Source of the DNA: an uncultured Pirellula sp.
GTDB taxonomy: Bacteria; Planctomycetota; Planctomycetia; Pirellulales; Pirellulaceae
Assembly (NCBI GenBank): GCA_903892355.1
Contig: CAITIE010000139.1
Coordinates: 1 to 61,063, forward strand
Direction: 5' to 3'
DNA length: 61,063 nucleotides
A model generated the notes under the pieces. That model was given only the letters and a program-made list of their open reading frames with translations. It had not been told where the DNA came from and did not search any database. Every line of letters starts with the position of its first letter. Within the stretch, counting starts at the first letter, position 1. The position numbers and the translations under genes are program-made. Of the stretch, positions 45,807 to 54,874 are shown in pieces.

Positions 45807-46646
45807 TCACGACCTGTTCCGCATGATCTCGCGGGCACGATCTAATTCTTGAATCAGGTCCTCGATGGGGGGAATGTGCTCGTCCCGCTCGAGAATAATG
45901 CCACGCACTGCGAACCGTGAGACAACCTCGCCCAAGAGCTGCCAAATCTCTTCCTGGGTTGATGCGCCATGACTATCAACCCACGTATCACCTTCAATGT
46001 GCCCACCGACGAAATGCAATTGGATCACACGATCCAAGGGAAGTCTTTCGAGGACCTCGAGTGGATCAAATCGATGATTCACCGAGTTAATGAATAAATT
46101 AGTAACGTCGAGAAGCAATCCAACGTCGTTCTCGTCGCAGACCCGACCGAGAAAATCTGCGTCAGAGAACTGGTCCTCTGGGAAACGGATATTCTCCGTG
46201 ATATTTTCGAGGACAACCGGAACATCGGTCATGTCTTTGAGTCGTCGGATGTTCTCACGGAGAACCATTAGGCTGGCGGAGGTTTTCGGGAGAGGAGTTA
46301 AATGCCCAATATCTATTCCACCAGCGCGAGTGAATGCAATGTGATCGCTGCACCACGCCGGCTGCAACTGATTAACAAGTTCACTGTAAAGCCTCAGATA
46401 TTCGGAATCGAGTCCCTCCGCAGACCCGAGCGAGAGTGCGAGTCCGTGAGGGATCAGTGGAAAGTTCGAATGCAAAAGCTCCAGCTCCGTCCGTCGATGC
46501 GGAGATGGTTCGAAGTAGTGATCCGCGATGACTTCAAGAAAATCGACCGATGATTGGTGGGGAAAGAGAGAATGCCGGAACGGCGCCCGGTATCCAAGGC
46601 CAACGCCGAGGGCGGGCAGTTTACTCCATTCACACTTAGCTGCCAC
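45807..46646 (-). CDS. DUF692 family MNIO enzyme
   Basis: A 279-residue member of DUF692, now called multinuclear non-haem iron oxidative (MNIO) enzymes, which modify cysteine or other residues of ribosomal peptides (MbnB, TglH and BufB are studied members). The TIM-barrel metal residues are all visible: FLEVIADHYF (Glu38), IPHGLALS (His67), CSDHIAF (Asp101, His102), VVLENITENI (Glu147), LLLDVTNLFINSVNH (Asp180, Asn183), LHFVGGH (His211, His216), DSHG (Asp224, His226) and ILERD (Glu253). A GTG at 46646 overlapping the upstream gene's stop is the likely start; the longer frame mirrors the Cys/Gly repeats of that gene. Confidence 0.95.
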   Translation of the reverse strand: MAAKCEWSKLPALGVGLGYRAPFRHSLFPHQSSVDFLEVIADHYFEPSPHRRTELELLHSNFPLIPHGLALSLGSAEGLDSEYLRLYSELVNQLQPAWCSDHIAFTRAGGIDIGHLTPLPKTSASLMVLRENIRRLKDMTDVPVVLENITENIRFPEDQFSDADFLGRVCDENDVGLLLDVTNLFINSVNHRFDPLEVLERLPLDRVIQLHFVGGHIEGDTWVDSHGASTQEEIWQLLGEVVSRFAVRGIILERDEHIPPIEDLIQELDRAREIMRNRS

Positions 46647-47688
46647 AACCACCGCACCCTCCACCGCACCCACCACCGCAACCACCACCTCCGCCGCAGC
46701 TGCCACCGCAACTTACGCTGCCGCACCCACTCGAACCGCAAGAACTACCGGAGGAACAACCGCTCGAGTTCATGGCCGCCTTGCGATACGACTGATAAAG
46801 TGGATCGAGGGAGCTTCCCTCGAGAGCACTAACCCCGAACAAGCCTACCGCAAAGAGAGGAGCCGAGTACGACAAATCCAATTTGGATGGGTTCGGTTCC
46901 GAGCTGAGCCGTGAGACGATCGCTTCCGTTTGATTGTAATTCTTCAATTTGCTGTACTTCGCGAAAGCGGCTTGCAAGTGCCCAAGGTACACCTGCCCGC
47001 GATAGGACAATCGCCGCGACTTTTTGGCGAGGAGCAACACGATAGGCGTCACGATCATTAGTCCGATCAGGAACCCCAAGTTATGATGCCCATGCCGAAT
47101 TGCAGCGGCGAACTTGTAGGCACCGAGTACCTCGAGGCCCAGGAGAGATACCCAAAAAGCAGTTGCCGAGTTGACGAGTGCGTCGGTCGGGATACATAGG
47201 CTTTCAGATTCCATCCATTTCTGCCACGGTGACGTGAATTTGCTCACCAAGGATTGGACCGAACTTTCGAACGCAGAGACCGCCGGGTTTGGGGATTGGA
47301 ATTGGGACAAGATGGCTTGGTGGACCTCGGTAAGCCCCGCCGGCGTTTCCGTCGGCGTTTCCGTCGGGCTTCCAGCCTTCCACTTCGCGCCCTTCCCTTG
47401 AAAAAATACTTGAATACCCGTTGGTTTGGGCTGCTCTTCGATCAAGTCACGTTCCACTAAGTCCACCATTACGGTGCGAATTACTTCAGGATTCCCCCCA
47501 CGCAGGTAGGCAATCTGAAGGGGATCTACCTCTTCGGGAATTTTCATCGGGGGATCCGAGCGGCTGGTGTCCGACCTGTGAATCAACCACCGGATCGCTA
47601 CAAGGCATCCGACCAGCATTAGGCCATAGAGCAGCAAAAACATTGGGCCTGGAAGATTTCCGAGGGGATTGTTGAAGATCCAATTCAT
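46636..47688 (-). CDS. TIGR04222-like membrane protein with Cys/Gly tail
   Basis: First gene of the MNIO cassette, 350 residues. A membrane helix lies near 14-33 (PGPMFLLLYGLMLVGCLVAIR), then the TIGR04222-type domain (DPLQIAYLRGGNPEVIRTVMVDLVERDLIEE), a polar middle with PTETPTETP repeats, and further hydrophobic segments near 200-240. The last 45 residues are Ser/Gly-rich with nine cysteines spaced three to six apart (the end reads CGGGCGGGCGGCGS). ATG 47688 has GGAG eight bases upstream; ATG 47694 is also possible. Its end overlaps the MNIO gene, so the tail is the natural candidate substrate of that enzyme. Confidence 0.85.
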   Translation of the reverse strand: MNWIFNNPLGNLPGPMFLLLYGLMLVGCLVAIRWLIHRSDTSRSDPPMKIPEEVDPLQIAYLRGGNPEVIRTVMVDLVERDLIEEQPKPTGIQVFFQGKGAKWKAGSPTETPTETPAGLTEVHQAILSQFQSPNPAVSAFESSVQSLVSKFTSPWQKWMESESLCIPTDALVNSATAFWVSLLGLEVLGAYKFAAAIRHGHHNLGFLIGLMIVTPIVLLLAKKSRRLSYRGQVYLGHLQAAFAKYSKLKNYNQTEAIVSRLSSEPNPSKLDLSYSAPLFAVGLFGVSALEGSSLDPLYQSYRKAAMNSSGCSSGSSCGSSGCGSVSCGGSCGGGGGCGGGCGGGCGGCGS

Positions 47689-47942
47689 AGGCATGTCTCC
47701 GTGAGGAACACCGGAATCTAAGCTGGTTCGCAACATGGTACGGATCTCCGTACACGACTGAAGGCCGAAACGGGAGTTCCAACAGGGCGCGACATTACTG
47801 CATTTTAACAAAAATCTTAGGGTTTATCATGTTTTTGAGCATGCTGACGTGGGCCGACTAAGCCCAATGCAGATCCCGAGCAAATTCGTTAGTAGTGCGA
47901 CGGAACCATCGCAAGAATGCCTTCATCAATCGTCCTCCAGGA

Positions 47943-49157
47943 TCAATCGATGACATTCGTTTCATGCGATAGATCATCGAGCATGGCTTGCATTCGCTCA
48001 CGGAGCGTCTTCATGACAGGATCTTCCTCACCTCGAGGGGCGCGATCGACGGGAACTTCGATCGCTTCATCGATGCGGATCACGACTTCCAGCGGTCCAT
48101 GGACATTGGCTTTGTCGGTCAGATCTTCTTCCAGACGCTCGACCGTCTCCAAAATTCGAGTATCTGTGGTGGGAGAAGAGAGGTACTCCGGTGGATACGA
48201 GGCGACTTGTTGGGCCAAGTAGATTTTCTCCAATTGCGTCCAGCGACGCTCACGTTCCTGTTCCGTGAGTTCACCCGCCGTTAATTCTGGCACGATCTTC
48301 ATCCGAAGGGCTTTGACACGAGGAATGATCGGCCCATCCGAGTCTTTTCCGAGCCATTCCACTTCGAGGGGGTCGAGAAGATGATCGACTAGGCGTTGCT
48401 GCCTCTCGACGATCGTCCCGGTTTGAGCGAAGCCGATGTATTCGAGTTCTTTCAGGCTCAGCATCGCATGGGTAATGCGCGAAATGCGATGGAGTATCGG
48501 CGCTTTCTTCAAGTTGTTCCAAGTCAATCGCTTCTCGAGTGCGTCGAGCGTCTTACCCACAGCCTTTTCCAAGTCCCCATGGAACACGTATTTGATTGCC
48601 ACCGGATGAATGACCACCTTGCCCCCATTTCCATCCTTGGCTCGTTTCTTCGCCGCACTCCGGGCCATGAACGCGACTCCGTCGAGCAGCGGCTGGAGCA
48701 AGTCATTCGTGCGAAAAACAGCCCCTTCGGGGAATACCACGAGTGGCCGTTCGGGCTTCGATAGCGTTTCGATAGCCATATCCAGCGACTGCCTGTCGAG
48801 TCCTTCGCGGTAGACGCTAAAGGCTCCCATCATTCGCATCGCGAATCGCTGAAATCGACTTTGATGGAATAAATGCCAGCTCGCCATTGCATACATCAAC
48901 GTTTTCGACTCGCTAGCAACATACCCCATCACCAAAGGATCTGCGTAACGGCAATGGTTGGGAGCCAGCAAAATACCGTGCCCGCGTCGGAGCGACTCAC
49001 GAAAGTGATCCAGCCCTTCCAGTCGATGGGAAACAACGCCTTCGTGCCGCTTCAAATACCAAGGAACCAGGTTGGTATTGAGCACAAAAGAAGGAAACCA
49101 CGTTCCGCGATGCGGCGGAATGAACTCATAAGGTTTCTCGATGATAATGTCTTGCAT
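47943..49157 (-). CDS. PlsC-like acyltransferase
   Basis: A 404-residue member of the glycerol-3-phosphate / lysophosphatidate acyltransferase family. Catalytic block I is NHCRYAD (Asn67, His68, Asp73), and block III is FPEG (142-145). The enzyme would transfer fatty acyl groups to a lysophospholipid or related acceptor at the inner membrane. It is much longer than minimal PlsC (about 240 residues); the extra C-terminal 180 residues are charged and of unknown role. There is no obvious second enzymatic domain. The gap to the next leftward gene is about 250 bp and appears empty. Confidence 0.9.
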   Translation of the reverse strand: MQDIIIEKPYEFIPPHRGTWFPSFVLNTNLVPWYLKRHEGVVSHRLEGLDHFRESLRRGHGILLAPNHCRYADPLVMGYVASESKTLMYAMASWHLFHQSRFQRFAMRMMGAFSVYREGLDRQSLDMAIETLSKPERPLVVFPEGAVFRTNDLLQPLLDGVAFMARSAAKKRAKDGNGGKVVIHPVAIKYVFHGDLEKAVGKTLDALEKRLTWNNLKKAPILHRISRITHAMLSLKELEYIGFAQTGTIVERQQRLVDHLLDPLEVEWLGKDSDGPIIPRVKALRMKIVPELTAGELTEQERERRWTQLEKIYLAQQVASYPPEYLSSPTTDTRILETVERLEEDLTDKANVHGPLEVVIRIDEAIEVPVDRAPRGEEDPVMKTLRERMQAMLDDLSHETNVID

Positions 49158-49274
49158 GTGCTATCCATCCTGAACACTGTGATCCGACCGAGCACGCACC
49201 ACGTATCTTACTGGATATTCGCCACCGATACATGTTGCATGTGGGCGTTCTGCGGCACGGAGATCCGACGATAT

Positions 49275-49319
49275 GCCCCGTGCCAAATGCCCCGTGCCAA
49301 CTAACCTCCCCGTGCCAAC
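49275..49319. repeat. Three imperfect CCCCGTGCCAA repeats
   Basis: The 11-mer ccccgtgccaa occurs at about 49276, 49290 and 49308 in the 188-bp spacer between the acyltransferase start and the galE stop. Spacing varies (14 and 18 bp), so this is a degenerate tandem duplication. Confidence 0.7.
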
Positions 49320-49345
49320 CGACCTCCCCCGTGAACATCAAGACC

Positions 49346-50332
49346 TTATTTCGTTGCGTACCCTCGAGGATGCGTTTTGTGCCAGTTCCACGCGGTTTCG
49401 ACGATGCTGTCGATCGCAACATACTTCGGAGTCCAGCCGAGCGTCTTCTGAGCGAGCGAGCTATCCGCGATGAGGCATGCGGGATCACCGGGGCGACGAT
49501 CGGCAAAAATCGCAGGGATAGGATGCGCGGTAACTTTACGGCAGGCTTCGATCACTTGAAGCACACTATGCCCGACGCCTGTGCCCAAGTTCATCTCGAG
49601 AACACTCCCAGGCTTGAGTTTCTCAAGTGCCGCTAAGTGCGCCGTCGCAAGATCTTCGACGTGGATGTAATCCCGAACGCATGTTCCATCCTCCGTTGGG
49701 TAATCGTTTCCGAAGACTTGGATCGCATCGCGTTGCCCGAGGGCGACTTGAAGAACAATCGGAATCAGATGGCTCTCCGGATCATGATCCTCGCCGATCG
49801 ATCCATCTGCGGAGGCGCCAGAGGCATTGAAATACCGCAGGGCAGCAACGCCAAAGCCGTACGCGGTCGCATAATCGCGCAGCGCCCTTTCGACAACGAG
49901 TTTGGTAAACCCGTACGGATTGATCGGATTCTGAGGTGTATCCTCACGGATAGGCATCTTGTCGGGCTGACCGTAGGTCGCGGTCGTGCTCGAAAACACA
50001 AAACGCCAGACTCCCACCGAACGCATCGCCTCGAGAAGTTCAAACGTCGCGGTAACATTGTTTTGGTAGTACATCGCCGGATGCTGAACTGACTCACCGA
50101 CCAACGCGAACGCAGCAAAGTGCATGACCGCTTCGATCTCTTTATCCAGCATAACCTGCATAAGGAGCGAGCGATCGGTAAGATTGCCTTGGATGAATCG
50201 TTCTCGAGGCACACTTTCAACGTGCCCGCGGGAAAGATTATCATACACCCAAACGTCGTGGTTCAACGAATTGAGCAAGCGTACGGTGTGGGAACCGACA
50301 TATCCTGCGCCACCAACTACCAGTACTCTCAT
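49346..50332 (-). CDS. galE: UDP-glucose 4-epimerase GalE
   Basis: GalE interconverts UDP-glucose and UDP-galactose using bound NAD. The 328-residue extended short-chain dehydrogenase shows the Rossmann GGAGYVGS (7-14), FSSTTATYG with catalytic Ser near 115, and Tyr140-x3-Lys144 (YGFTK). Other family marks are ALRYFNASGA, the GNDYPTEDGTCVRDYIHV segment and RRPGDPACL. The length is typical. It would supply UDP-galactose for surface glycans. No neighbouring sugar genes are evident. Confidence 0.97.
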   Translation of the reverse strand: MRVLVVGGAGYVGSHTVRLLNSLNHDVWVYDNLSRGHVESVPRERFIQGNLTDRSLLMQVMLDKEIEAVMHFAAFALVGESVQHPAMYYQNNVTATFELLEAMRSVGVWRFVFSSTTATYGQPDKMPIREDTPQNPINPYGFTKLVVERALRDYATAYGFGVAALRYFNASGASADGSIGEDHDPESHLIPIVLQVALGQRDAIQVFGNDYPTEDGTCVRDYIHVEDLATAHLAALEKLKPGSVLEMNLGTGVGHSVLQVIEACRKVTAHPIPAIFADRRPGDPACLIADSSLAQKTLGWTPKYVAIDSIVETAWNWHKTHPRGYATK

Positions 50333-50442
50333 CCGAGCGATCTCCGAAACTAACTTTTGAGTTCGATCCTACAATGCAGCCGGGCGGAACTTCGACCGCC
50401 CCTTATTTTTAGCATGCCTTTAGGGGCTTGGACACGCGGCAC

Positions 50443-51396
50443 ATGGCAACAAGCAAACTTAAGAAACTAAAACAGGGGCTGACGGAAACGGCAAAACCGG
50501 TCGAAACGATGGCCGGGTGGATGGACCGGTTCCTGGTCTACCTCCGAAGCGAGTGCCATTTGGCAGAAAATACCATCGCCGCCTACGGCCGAGACCTACA
50601 GCATTTCAAGGAATGGCTCCACGGCCGCTGCCCAACATCGCTATCGATCAGCGATTTGACCGATTACATCGGCTGGCTAAAGAATATCTCCCTAGCCGCA
50701 TCGTCTATCTCGCGGCATATCGTTTCATTGCGGATGTTTTTCAAGTTTCTGCAGCTCGAGTCGGCTATCAAGGACAATCCGGCGGAGTTGCTGACAACCC
50801 CGAAGATGTGGCGCCGCGTCCCCAAGGTGCTCTCGATCAGCCAGATCGATCGTTTTTTGGAATCGCCTCGCCCCTACGATCTGCACTGGCTTCGAGACCG
50901 CGCGATCCTGGAGTTGATGTACGCCACCGGTTGCCGTGTCTCCGAAGTCTGCGACATGTTGATCGCCAACGTCCATTTGAACGAAGGCTATTGCTTGGCC
51001 GAGGGAAAGGGGAGCAAGCAAAGGATGGTTCCACTTGGCGAGCGAGCCATCGAAGTGATCTCACGTTATGTCGACGAGTACAGACCTCAGCTTTGCACGA
51101 ACCGAACCCCCGAAGCGACCCCTTGGCTCATCGTCTCTCGGACTGGACAACGTCTGCGTCGCGAAGCGGTCTGGGAACTCGTCAAAAGGTATGCGGCGAG
51201 GGTCGGAATCGACGAAGAAGCCAGTCCGCACACTCTGCGACATAGCTTTGCAACCCACCTATTAGCAGGTGGTGCAGACTTGCGATTGATCCAAGAAATG
51301 CTCGGGCATGCCAGCATTCAAACCACGCAGATCTACACCCAAGTTGAAAACTCGAAGCTGAAGAAGATCCACCAAGAGTTTCATCCCCGGGGGTGA
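50443..51396 (+). CDS. XerC/XerD-type tyrosine recombinase
   Basis: A 317-residue tyrosine recombinase, probably the chromosome-dimer resolvase. An N-terminal SAM-like DNA-binding domain (about 20-105) precedes the catalytic domain. Catalytic residues are visible: Arg165 in GCRVSE, a Lys in GKGSKQR, His263 and Arg266 in PHTLRHSF, His289 in LGHAS and nucleophile Tyr298 in QIYTQV. The C-terminal SKLKKIHQEFHPR matches Xer proteins. The ATG at 50443 is preferred over a TTG at 50428. No att sites, integron or phage genes surround it, so housekeeping Xer is more likely than a mobile-element integrase. Confidence 0.92.
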   Translation: MATSKLKKLKQGLTETAKPVETMAGWMDRFLVYLRSECHLAENTIAAYGRDLQHFKEWLHGRCPTSLSISDLTDYIGWLKNISLAASSISRHIVSLRMFFKFLQLESAIKDNPAELLTTPKMWRRVPKVLSISQIDRFLESPRPYDLHWLRDRAILELMYATGCRVSEVCDMLIANVHLNEGYCLAEGKGSKQRMVPLGERAIEVISRYVDEYRPQLCTNRTPEATPWLIVSRTGQRLRREAVWELVKRYAARVGIDEEASPHTLRHSFATHLLAGGADLRLIQEMLGHASIQTTQIYTQVENSKLKKIHQEFHPRG

Positions 51397-51418
51397 GATA
51401 GCCCAATCGGATCCCGTT

Positions 51419-51442
51419 GGTAGCCGCTGCTCAGCGGCTACC
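51419..51442. terminator. Strong inverted repeat after xer gene
   Basis: A perfect 11-bp palindrome (ggtagccgctg / cagcggctacc, loop ct) 22 bp after the recombinase stop. It lacks a T run, so it may be a factor-dependent or RNA-stabilising hairpin rather than an intrinsic terminator. Confidence 0.5.
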
Positions 51443-51485
51443 AAGTGCGCGCAACGTGCGCATCTTCGAAGATCAGATCCCCAAC

Positions 51486-51517
51486 AAAAAAGCCTCCTGC
51501 GATTCGCAGAAGGCTTT
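51486..51517 (-). terminator. Rho-independent terminator of lipoprotein gene
   Basis: A 14-bp stem with one wobble (aaagcctcctgcga / tcgcagaaggcttt), which on the minus strand is followed by a T run. It lies about 30 bp past the small lipoprotein's stop. Confidence 0.85.
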
Positions 51518-51546
51518 CGTGTTTTCTGAATTGAATCCGGGCAGGA

Positions 51547-51780
51547 TCAACCTCCAGCAGGAGGAGCGCCGCCACCTCGTCCATCGGACGGAGTTGGATT
51601 CTTGGACGCTTCTTCTTGCATTTTCTTGTACATTTCCTCTTGCTGCTTGATTCGTTCTTTTACGTCTGGTGGTGGCTCGCCGTTGCCGGTTCCCACTGTG
51701 GATCCACTTTCGGACTCACAGCCCACCATGCACATTGGCATAGCAGCCAAGCACAAGGTCAACAAAAATTTAGTACGCAT
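51547..51780 (-). CDS. Small lipoprotein, hypothetical
   Basis: A 77-residue predicted lipoprotein. The signal peptide MRTKFLLTLCLAAMPM leads to a lipobox-like MVGC, then an acidic/Ser segment, a short coiled-coil piece (VKERIKQQEEMYKKMQEEA) and a Gly/Pro tail (GRGGGAPPAGG). The ATG at 51780 has GAGG at good spacing and a terminator follows the gene, which together support a real, independently expressed gene. Function unknown; similar short lipoproteins are frequent in planctomycetes. Confidence 0.8.
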   Translation of the reverse strand: MRTKFLLTLCLAAMPMCMVGCESESGSTVGTGNGEPPPDVKERIKQQEEMYKKMQEEASKNPTPSDGRGGGAPPAGG

Positions 51781-51931
51781 GGTATTCCTCAATTCCAAAA
51801 GGACAGGGGGTTAACCCTTGACAACAATAGCTATGCAACGGTCATTTGCAGACTTAGCAAACTGTCTCCATTACAACCGTTGGAGGAGTTGCCTGTCAAG
51901 CATACATAGCACGCAAAACGAACGGTATTTT

Positions 51932-53065
51932 TCACGATCGGCGGACGAAGCCGCGGTAATGAATATCACCGTCGAACTCTCTCCACGTGCTACGATCCAA
52001 CGGAGAGGCTTGGTTCATCCAATCCTTGGATTTTCCGCAAACTGGTTGCCTCGCGTCGTGGGAGCCGAGTATTTTGGGGGCAATGAAGCAGTCGACTTGA
52101 TCGACCAGTTGCCGGTCGAACAGGCTCCCGAGGATTTGCGCCCCCCCTTCCACCAATAAATTGGTTAGTCTTTTAGCTCCGAGAGAGCGAAGGGTGAACT
52201 CGATCGATTCATCGTGAAGTCCGGGTGGGATACCTAAAATATCGCATCCCAATCGCTGGAGTTGGTCCATTTTTTGTGGATTGGCATCCAAGGAGGACTG
52301 GCCGGCCACCACCAAAACCCCTACTTGAGAGGCGGTATGTGCTAGTTTGCAACCGACAGGGATTCGAAATCGACGGTCTAGGACCACGCGCAGAGGAGTT
52401 CTTCGGGGCACCTCTTCCGAGGAAATGCGGGCTGTCAGCATGGGATCGTCTAGAAGTACTGTTTCGCTCCCAACCAGAATCGCGTCTACCTCGGATCGCA
52501 TTCGATGAACAAAGGCTCTCGACGCTTCGTTCGTGATCCATTTGGAATCGCCCGAATGGGTCGCCATCATGCCATCGAGAGTCATCGCCCACTTGGCGAT
52601 CACCCAAGGCAACTTCGTATCGAGCAGTTTGATGTACGGCGCGTTCAGGAGTCGGGCTTCCGAATCCAACACTCCTAATTCGACATGGATGCCGGCATCG
52701 CGCAATCGCGTGATGCCTCGTCCGGACACCTCGGGATAGGGATCTTCCATCGCGACGACAATCCGGGCCGGTTTGTGCTTCAAGAGCAAATCGGCACAAG
52801 GGGGCGTTTTTCCGAAATGACTGCATGGCTCGAGCGTGACATACACCGTAGCGGCATGCACAGCCTCGGGTTCGAGCTTCTCCAAGGCGTGTACCTCGGC
52901 GTGCGGGCCACCGAACCTCTGATGGTACCCGGCTCCGATTTCTTCACCATCACGAACAACCACGCACCCAACCATCGGATTTGGCTCGACGGAACCTTTG
53001 CCCTGTCGAGCCAAATCCAAGGCGCGCCGCATCCAGAACTCGTCGTTATCCCGCAAGTCTCGCAC
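51932..53065 (-). CDS. ribD: Riboflavin deaminase/reductase RibD
   Basis: Bifunctional RibD carries out the second and third steps of riboflavin synthesis. Residues 1-145 form the zinc deaminase: HAE (55-57) and PCSHFGKTPPC (Cys81, Cys90) hold zinc, with NPMVGCVVV upstream. Residues of about 150-377 form the reductase: PWVIAKWAMTLDGMMAT, SKWITNEASRAFVHRMRSEVDAILVG, and LVEGGAQILGSLF near 315. The length is typical (about 370). No other rib genes are in the window, so it stands apart from a riboflavin operon. Confidence 0.97.
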   Translation of the reverse strand: MRDLRDNDEFWMRRALDLARQGKGSVEPNPMVGCVVVRDGEEIGAGYHQRFGGPHAEVHALEKLEPEAVHAATVYVTLEPCSHFGKTPPCADLLLKHKPARIVVAMEDPYPEVSGRGITRLRDAGIHVELGVLDSEARLLNAPYIKLLDTKLPWVIAKWAMTLDGMMATHSGDSKWITNEASRAFVHRMRSEVDAILVGSETVLLDDPMLTARISSEEVPRRTPLRVVLDRRFRIPVGCKLAHTASQVGVLVVAGQSSLDANPQKMDQLQRLGCDILGIPPGLHDESIEFTLRSLGAKRLTNLLVEGGAQILGSLFDRQLVDQVDCFIAPKILGSHDARQPVCGKSKDWMNQASPLDRSTWREFDGDIHYRGFVRRS

Positions 53066-53165
53066 GAGTCCCTCTGCTATCCAACATGGCTACAAACGAA
53101 TTTGGCTACTGGTGAATACTGCAACGCTCGAAAACAACGATCAACATGCGTCGATCGCGTTGCAG

Positions 53166-53657
53166 TTACACCCCTGGTTCCGTCGCTGCGACACCTGCAT
53201 GGTAGGTGGTGTAGACATAGACTGGGATGTCCAAATCGCCGAGACTCTCCGTCACCAATGGCTTGACTTCACTCCACGACAGTCCGCCGACTCCCGTTGC
53301 GATCGCAGGGATAGCGAGACTCCGAATGTTCTCTTTTTCAACGAGGTGCCGAAGACGCTTCAGGCAATGATGAACATTCGCGGTGGTCGCCCGACCTGGA
53401 CGAGTCCCATGGCCGTGGTCCCCTTCTTGCGTCAACAAATTGATGATGTGCTTGTCCCCAACCCCGCTCCACATCCAGATTTCACCCGGCTTTGGGTGCG
53501 TCTGATGAGCGTAATGGCGGAAATCCTTTGCCATTGATGGCCATTGCTCTCGCAACGCTAATGCGAGTCCAGAATCAAAGTGATCGTTGGGAGCGACGCC
53601 GTGAGCGATCGCATGTGCCTTGGACAAAAGAATATCGCCAGAAACTTCATGAATCAT
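53166..53657 (-). CDS. Macro-domain protein
   Basis: A 163-residue protein of the macro-domain fold, which binds ADP-ribose or related nucleotides and may reverse ADP-ribosylation. It opens IHEVSGDILLSKAHAIAHGVAPND, resembling the first ligand loop, with GLALALREQWPSM after it. The second loop reads IPAIATGVGGLSW near 120-132, the family signature. The ATG at 53657 is set by the fold's N-terminus; the longer frame from 53744 adds unrelated residues. It is followed by ribD after a 100-bp gap. The exact substrate is unknown. Confidence 0.85.
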   Translation of the reverse strand: MIHEVSGDILLSKAHAIAHGVAPNDHFDSGLALALREQWPSMAKDFRHYAHQTHPKPGEIWMWSGVGDKHIINLLTQEGDHGHGTRPGRATTANVHHCLKRLRHLVEKENIRSLAIPAIATGVGGLSWSEVKPLVTESLGDLDIPVYVYTTYHAGVAATEPGV

Positions 53658-53830
53658 GGTAGTGAAATACCTATCGTTGCCAGAGTAACTAAGTGGGGAG
53701 GAACAAACGAGACCGCCAAACGAACCCGCTGCACGTCGATTCAAACTCTACTGCCCAATCATACCAGTTTTCGCGAGTGGAAAACCGAATGCGACAACAC
53801 GTCCACTTGCGGCCGGATTGCTTGACTGGG

Positions 53831-54874
53831 TTATTTCTTGTTCTTTGGATCGAGATTCGAATCCAACTGCGATGGCTGCAGCGTTGATGGAACCCCATCG
53901 GCCGGAACGTCGACGTTTGCCAACCAAAGGCACGCATTCAAAATCGTTTTGCGGAAGGAATCGTTCCCCCAATTGTCATGGAAATGGCCGCCGGTGAAAC
54001 CGAACCCGCGACCACCGTCTGGACGCTCAACCGCCCACAGCATCGCCTCGGCTCGACCTTTATTCGCTTCGATGTGGGGGTAAGGCCCGGCAGGGTACAC
54101 ATAAGGTCCATCGCGAACATCATCGGACGGAGATGCGACCAAGATGGGAGTGAATTTCCCACTGGATGTTTCAGCAAGTTGATTGCCAGAAAGATCATCC
54201 ACGAATCGCATATTGAAGTACCACTCATCCTTCACCGCGAAGGGCTTGACCCCGCGCGTAATCGGGTGCTCGGGCAATGCGCTAAAGGATGGTTCCCAAA
54301 TCGGATTGCATGAGAACATGTGCTCGTAGTGTCCCCCAATCCATCGTTTAAACTCTTTACCAGCTTGATCGGCAACAATCTCAACCGCGTAGTGCATGCA
54401 TCCGATCCCCACCCCTTTCTCCGTCAACTCGTTGACCATAGCCATTCGCCTGCCAGTTTCCTGGACAACTTCATGACCGCCACCACCATCCATGTAGAAG
54501 ACGATCGCATCGGCGTTGCGGAGAATGGATTCGTCCTTAGGCCAACCATTGAGCACAAATTCGACCTCAACTGGCGAGCCCGATTTTTTCAAACAATCGG
54601 CGAGGATCTGAACTCCGGCGTTGAACTCATGCATCCGGGGCGGGTGCGAAGGCTTACCCGCCACCAACACAATCTTCTTCGGGCCGGCAATGCTCGAGTC
54701 GGCGGCATTGCTCGAGTCGGCGGCAATGCTCGAGTCGGAATTCTTCGGATCCGCGCCGGAACTGGTTTGAAATTGGCTCAGGAAAAGTAATACCATGACA
54801 GCCAGAACTCCACGGAAAGACCCGATGGATATGCGGCGTATGAACTCCGGTAACAGACTGAAATCCCAAGTCAT
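53831..54874 (-). CDS. ThuA-like exported protein
   Basis: A 347-residue protein with an N-terminal membrane or signal segment (GVLAVMVLLFLSQFQTSSG) and a ThuA-like (class I glutamine amidotransferase-like fold) domain: KIVLVAGKPSHPPRMHEFNAG near 66-86, DAIVFYMDGGGGHEV, GVGIGCMHYAVE, and GRGFGFTGGHFHDNW near 295-310. ThuA-like proteins are linked to sugar (trehalose) use and are abundant in planctomycetes. A short linker has the repeat (A)ADSS(I/N)A encoded by an 18-bp tandem repeat. No cluster mates point to a pathway. Confidence 0.9.
   Translation of the reverse strand: MTWDFSLLPEFIRRISIGSFRGVLAVMVLLFLSQFQTSSGADPKNSDSSIAADSSNAADSSIAGPKKIVLVAGKPSHPPRMHEFNAGVQILADCLKKSGSPVEVEFVLNGWPKDESILRNADAIVFYMDGGGGHEVVQETGRRMAMVNELTEKGVGIGCMHYAVEIVADQAGKEFKRWIGGHYEHMFSCNPIWEPSFSALPEHPITRGVKPFAVKDEWYFNMRFVDDLSGNQLAETSSGKFTPILVASPSDDVRDGPYVYPAGPYPHIEANKGRAEAMLWAVERPDGGRGFGFTGGHFHDNWGNDSFRKTILNACLWLANVDVPADGVPSTLQPSQLDSNLDPKNKK
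54688..54738. repeat. 18-bp tandem repeat in ThuA linker
   Basis: Three near-identical copies of an 18-bp unit (caatgctcgagtcggcgg) in frame within the N-terminal linker of the ThuA-like protein, encoding SSIAAD/SSNAAD-type repeats. Confidence 0.85.

Noticed and set aside
46528-46914. Rightward Thr/Ala-rich frame over the Cys/Gly tail
   Set aside because: Mirror of the low-complexity tail of the TIGR04222-like gene; no family features.
50443-51396. Integrase of a mobile element
   Set aside because: Residues and length fit housekeeping XerC/D; no att-like repeats, tRNA gene, phage or cassette genes flank it.
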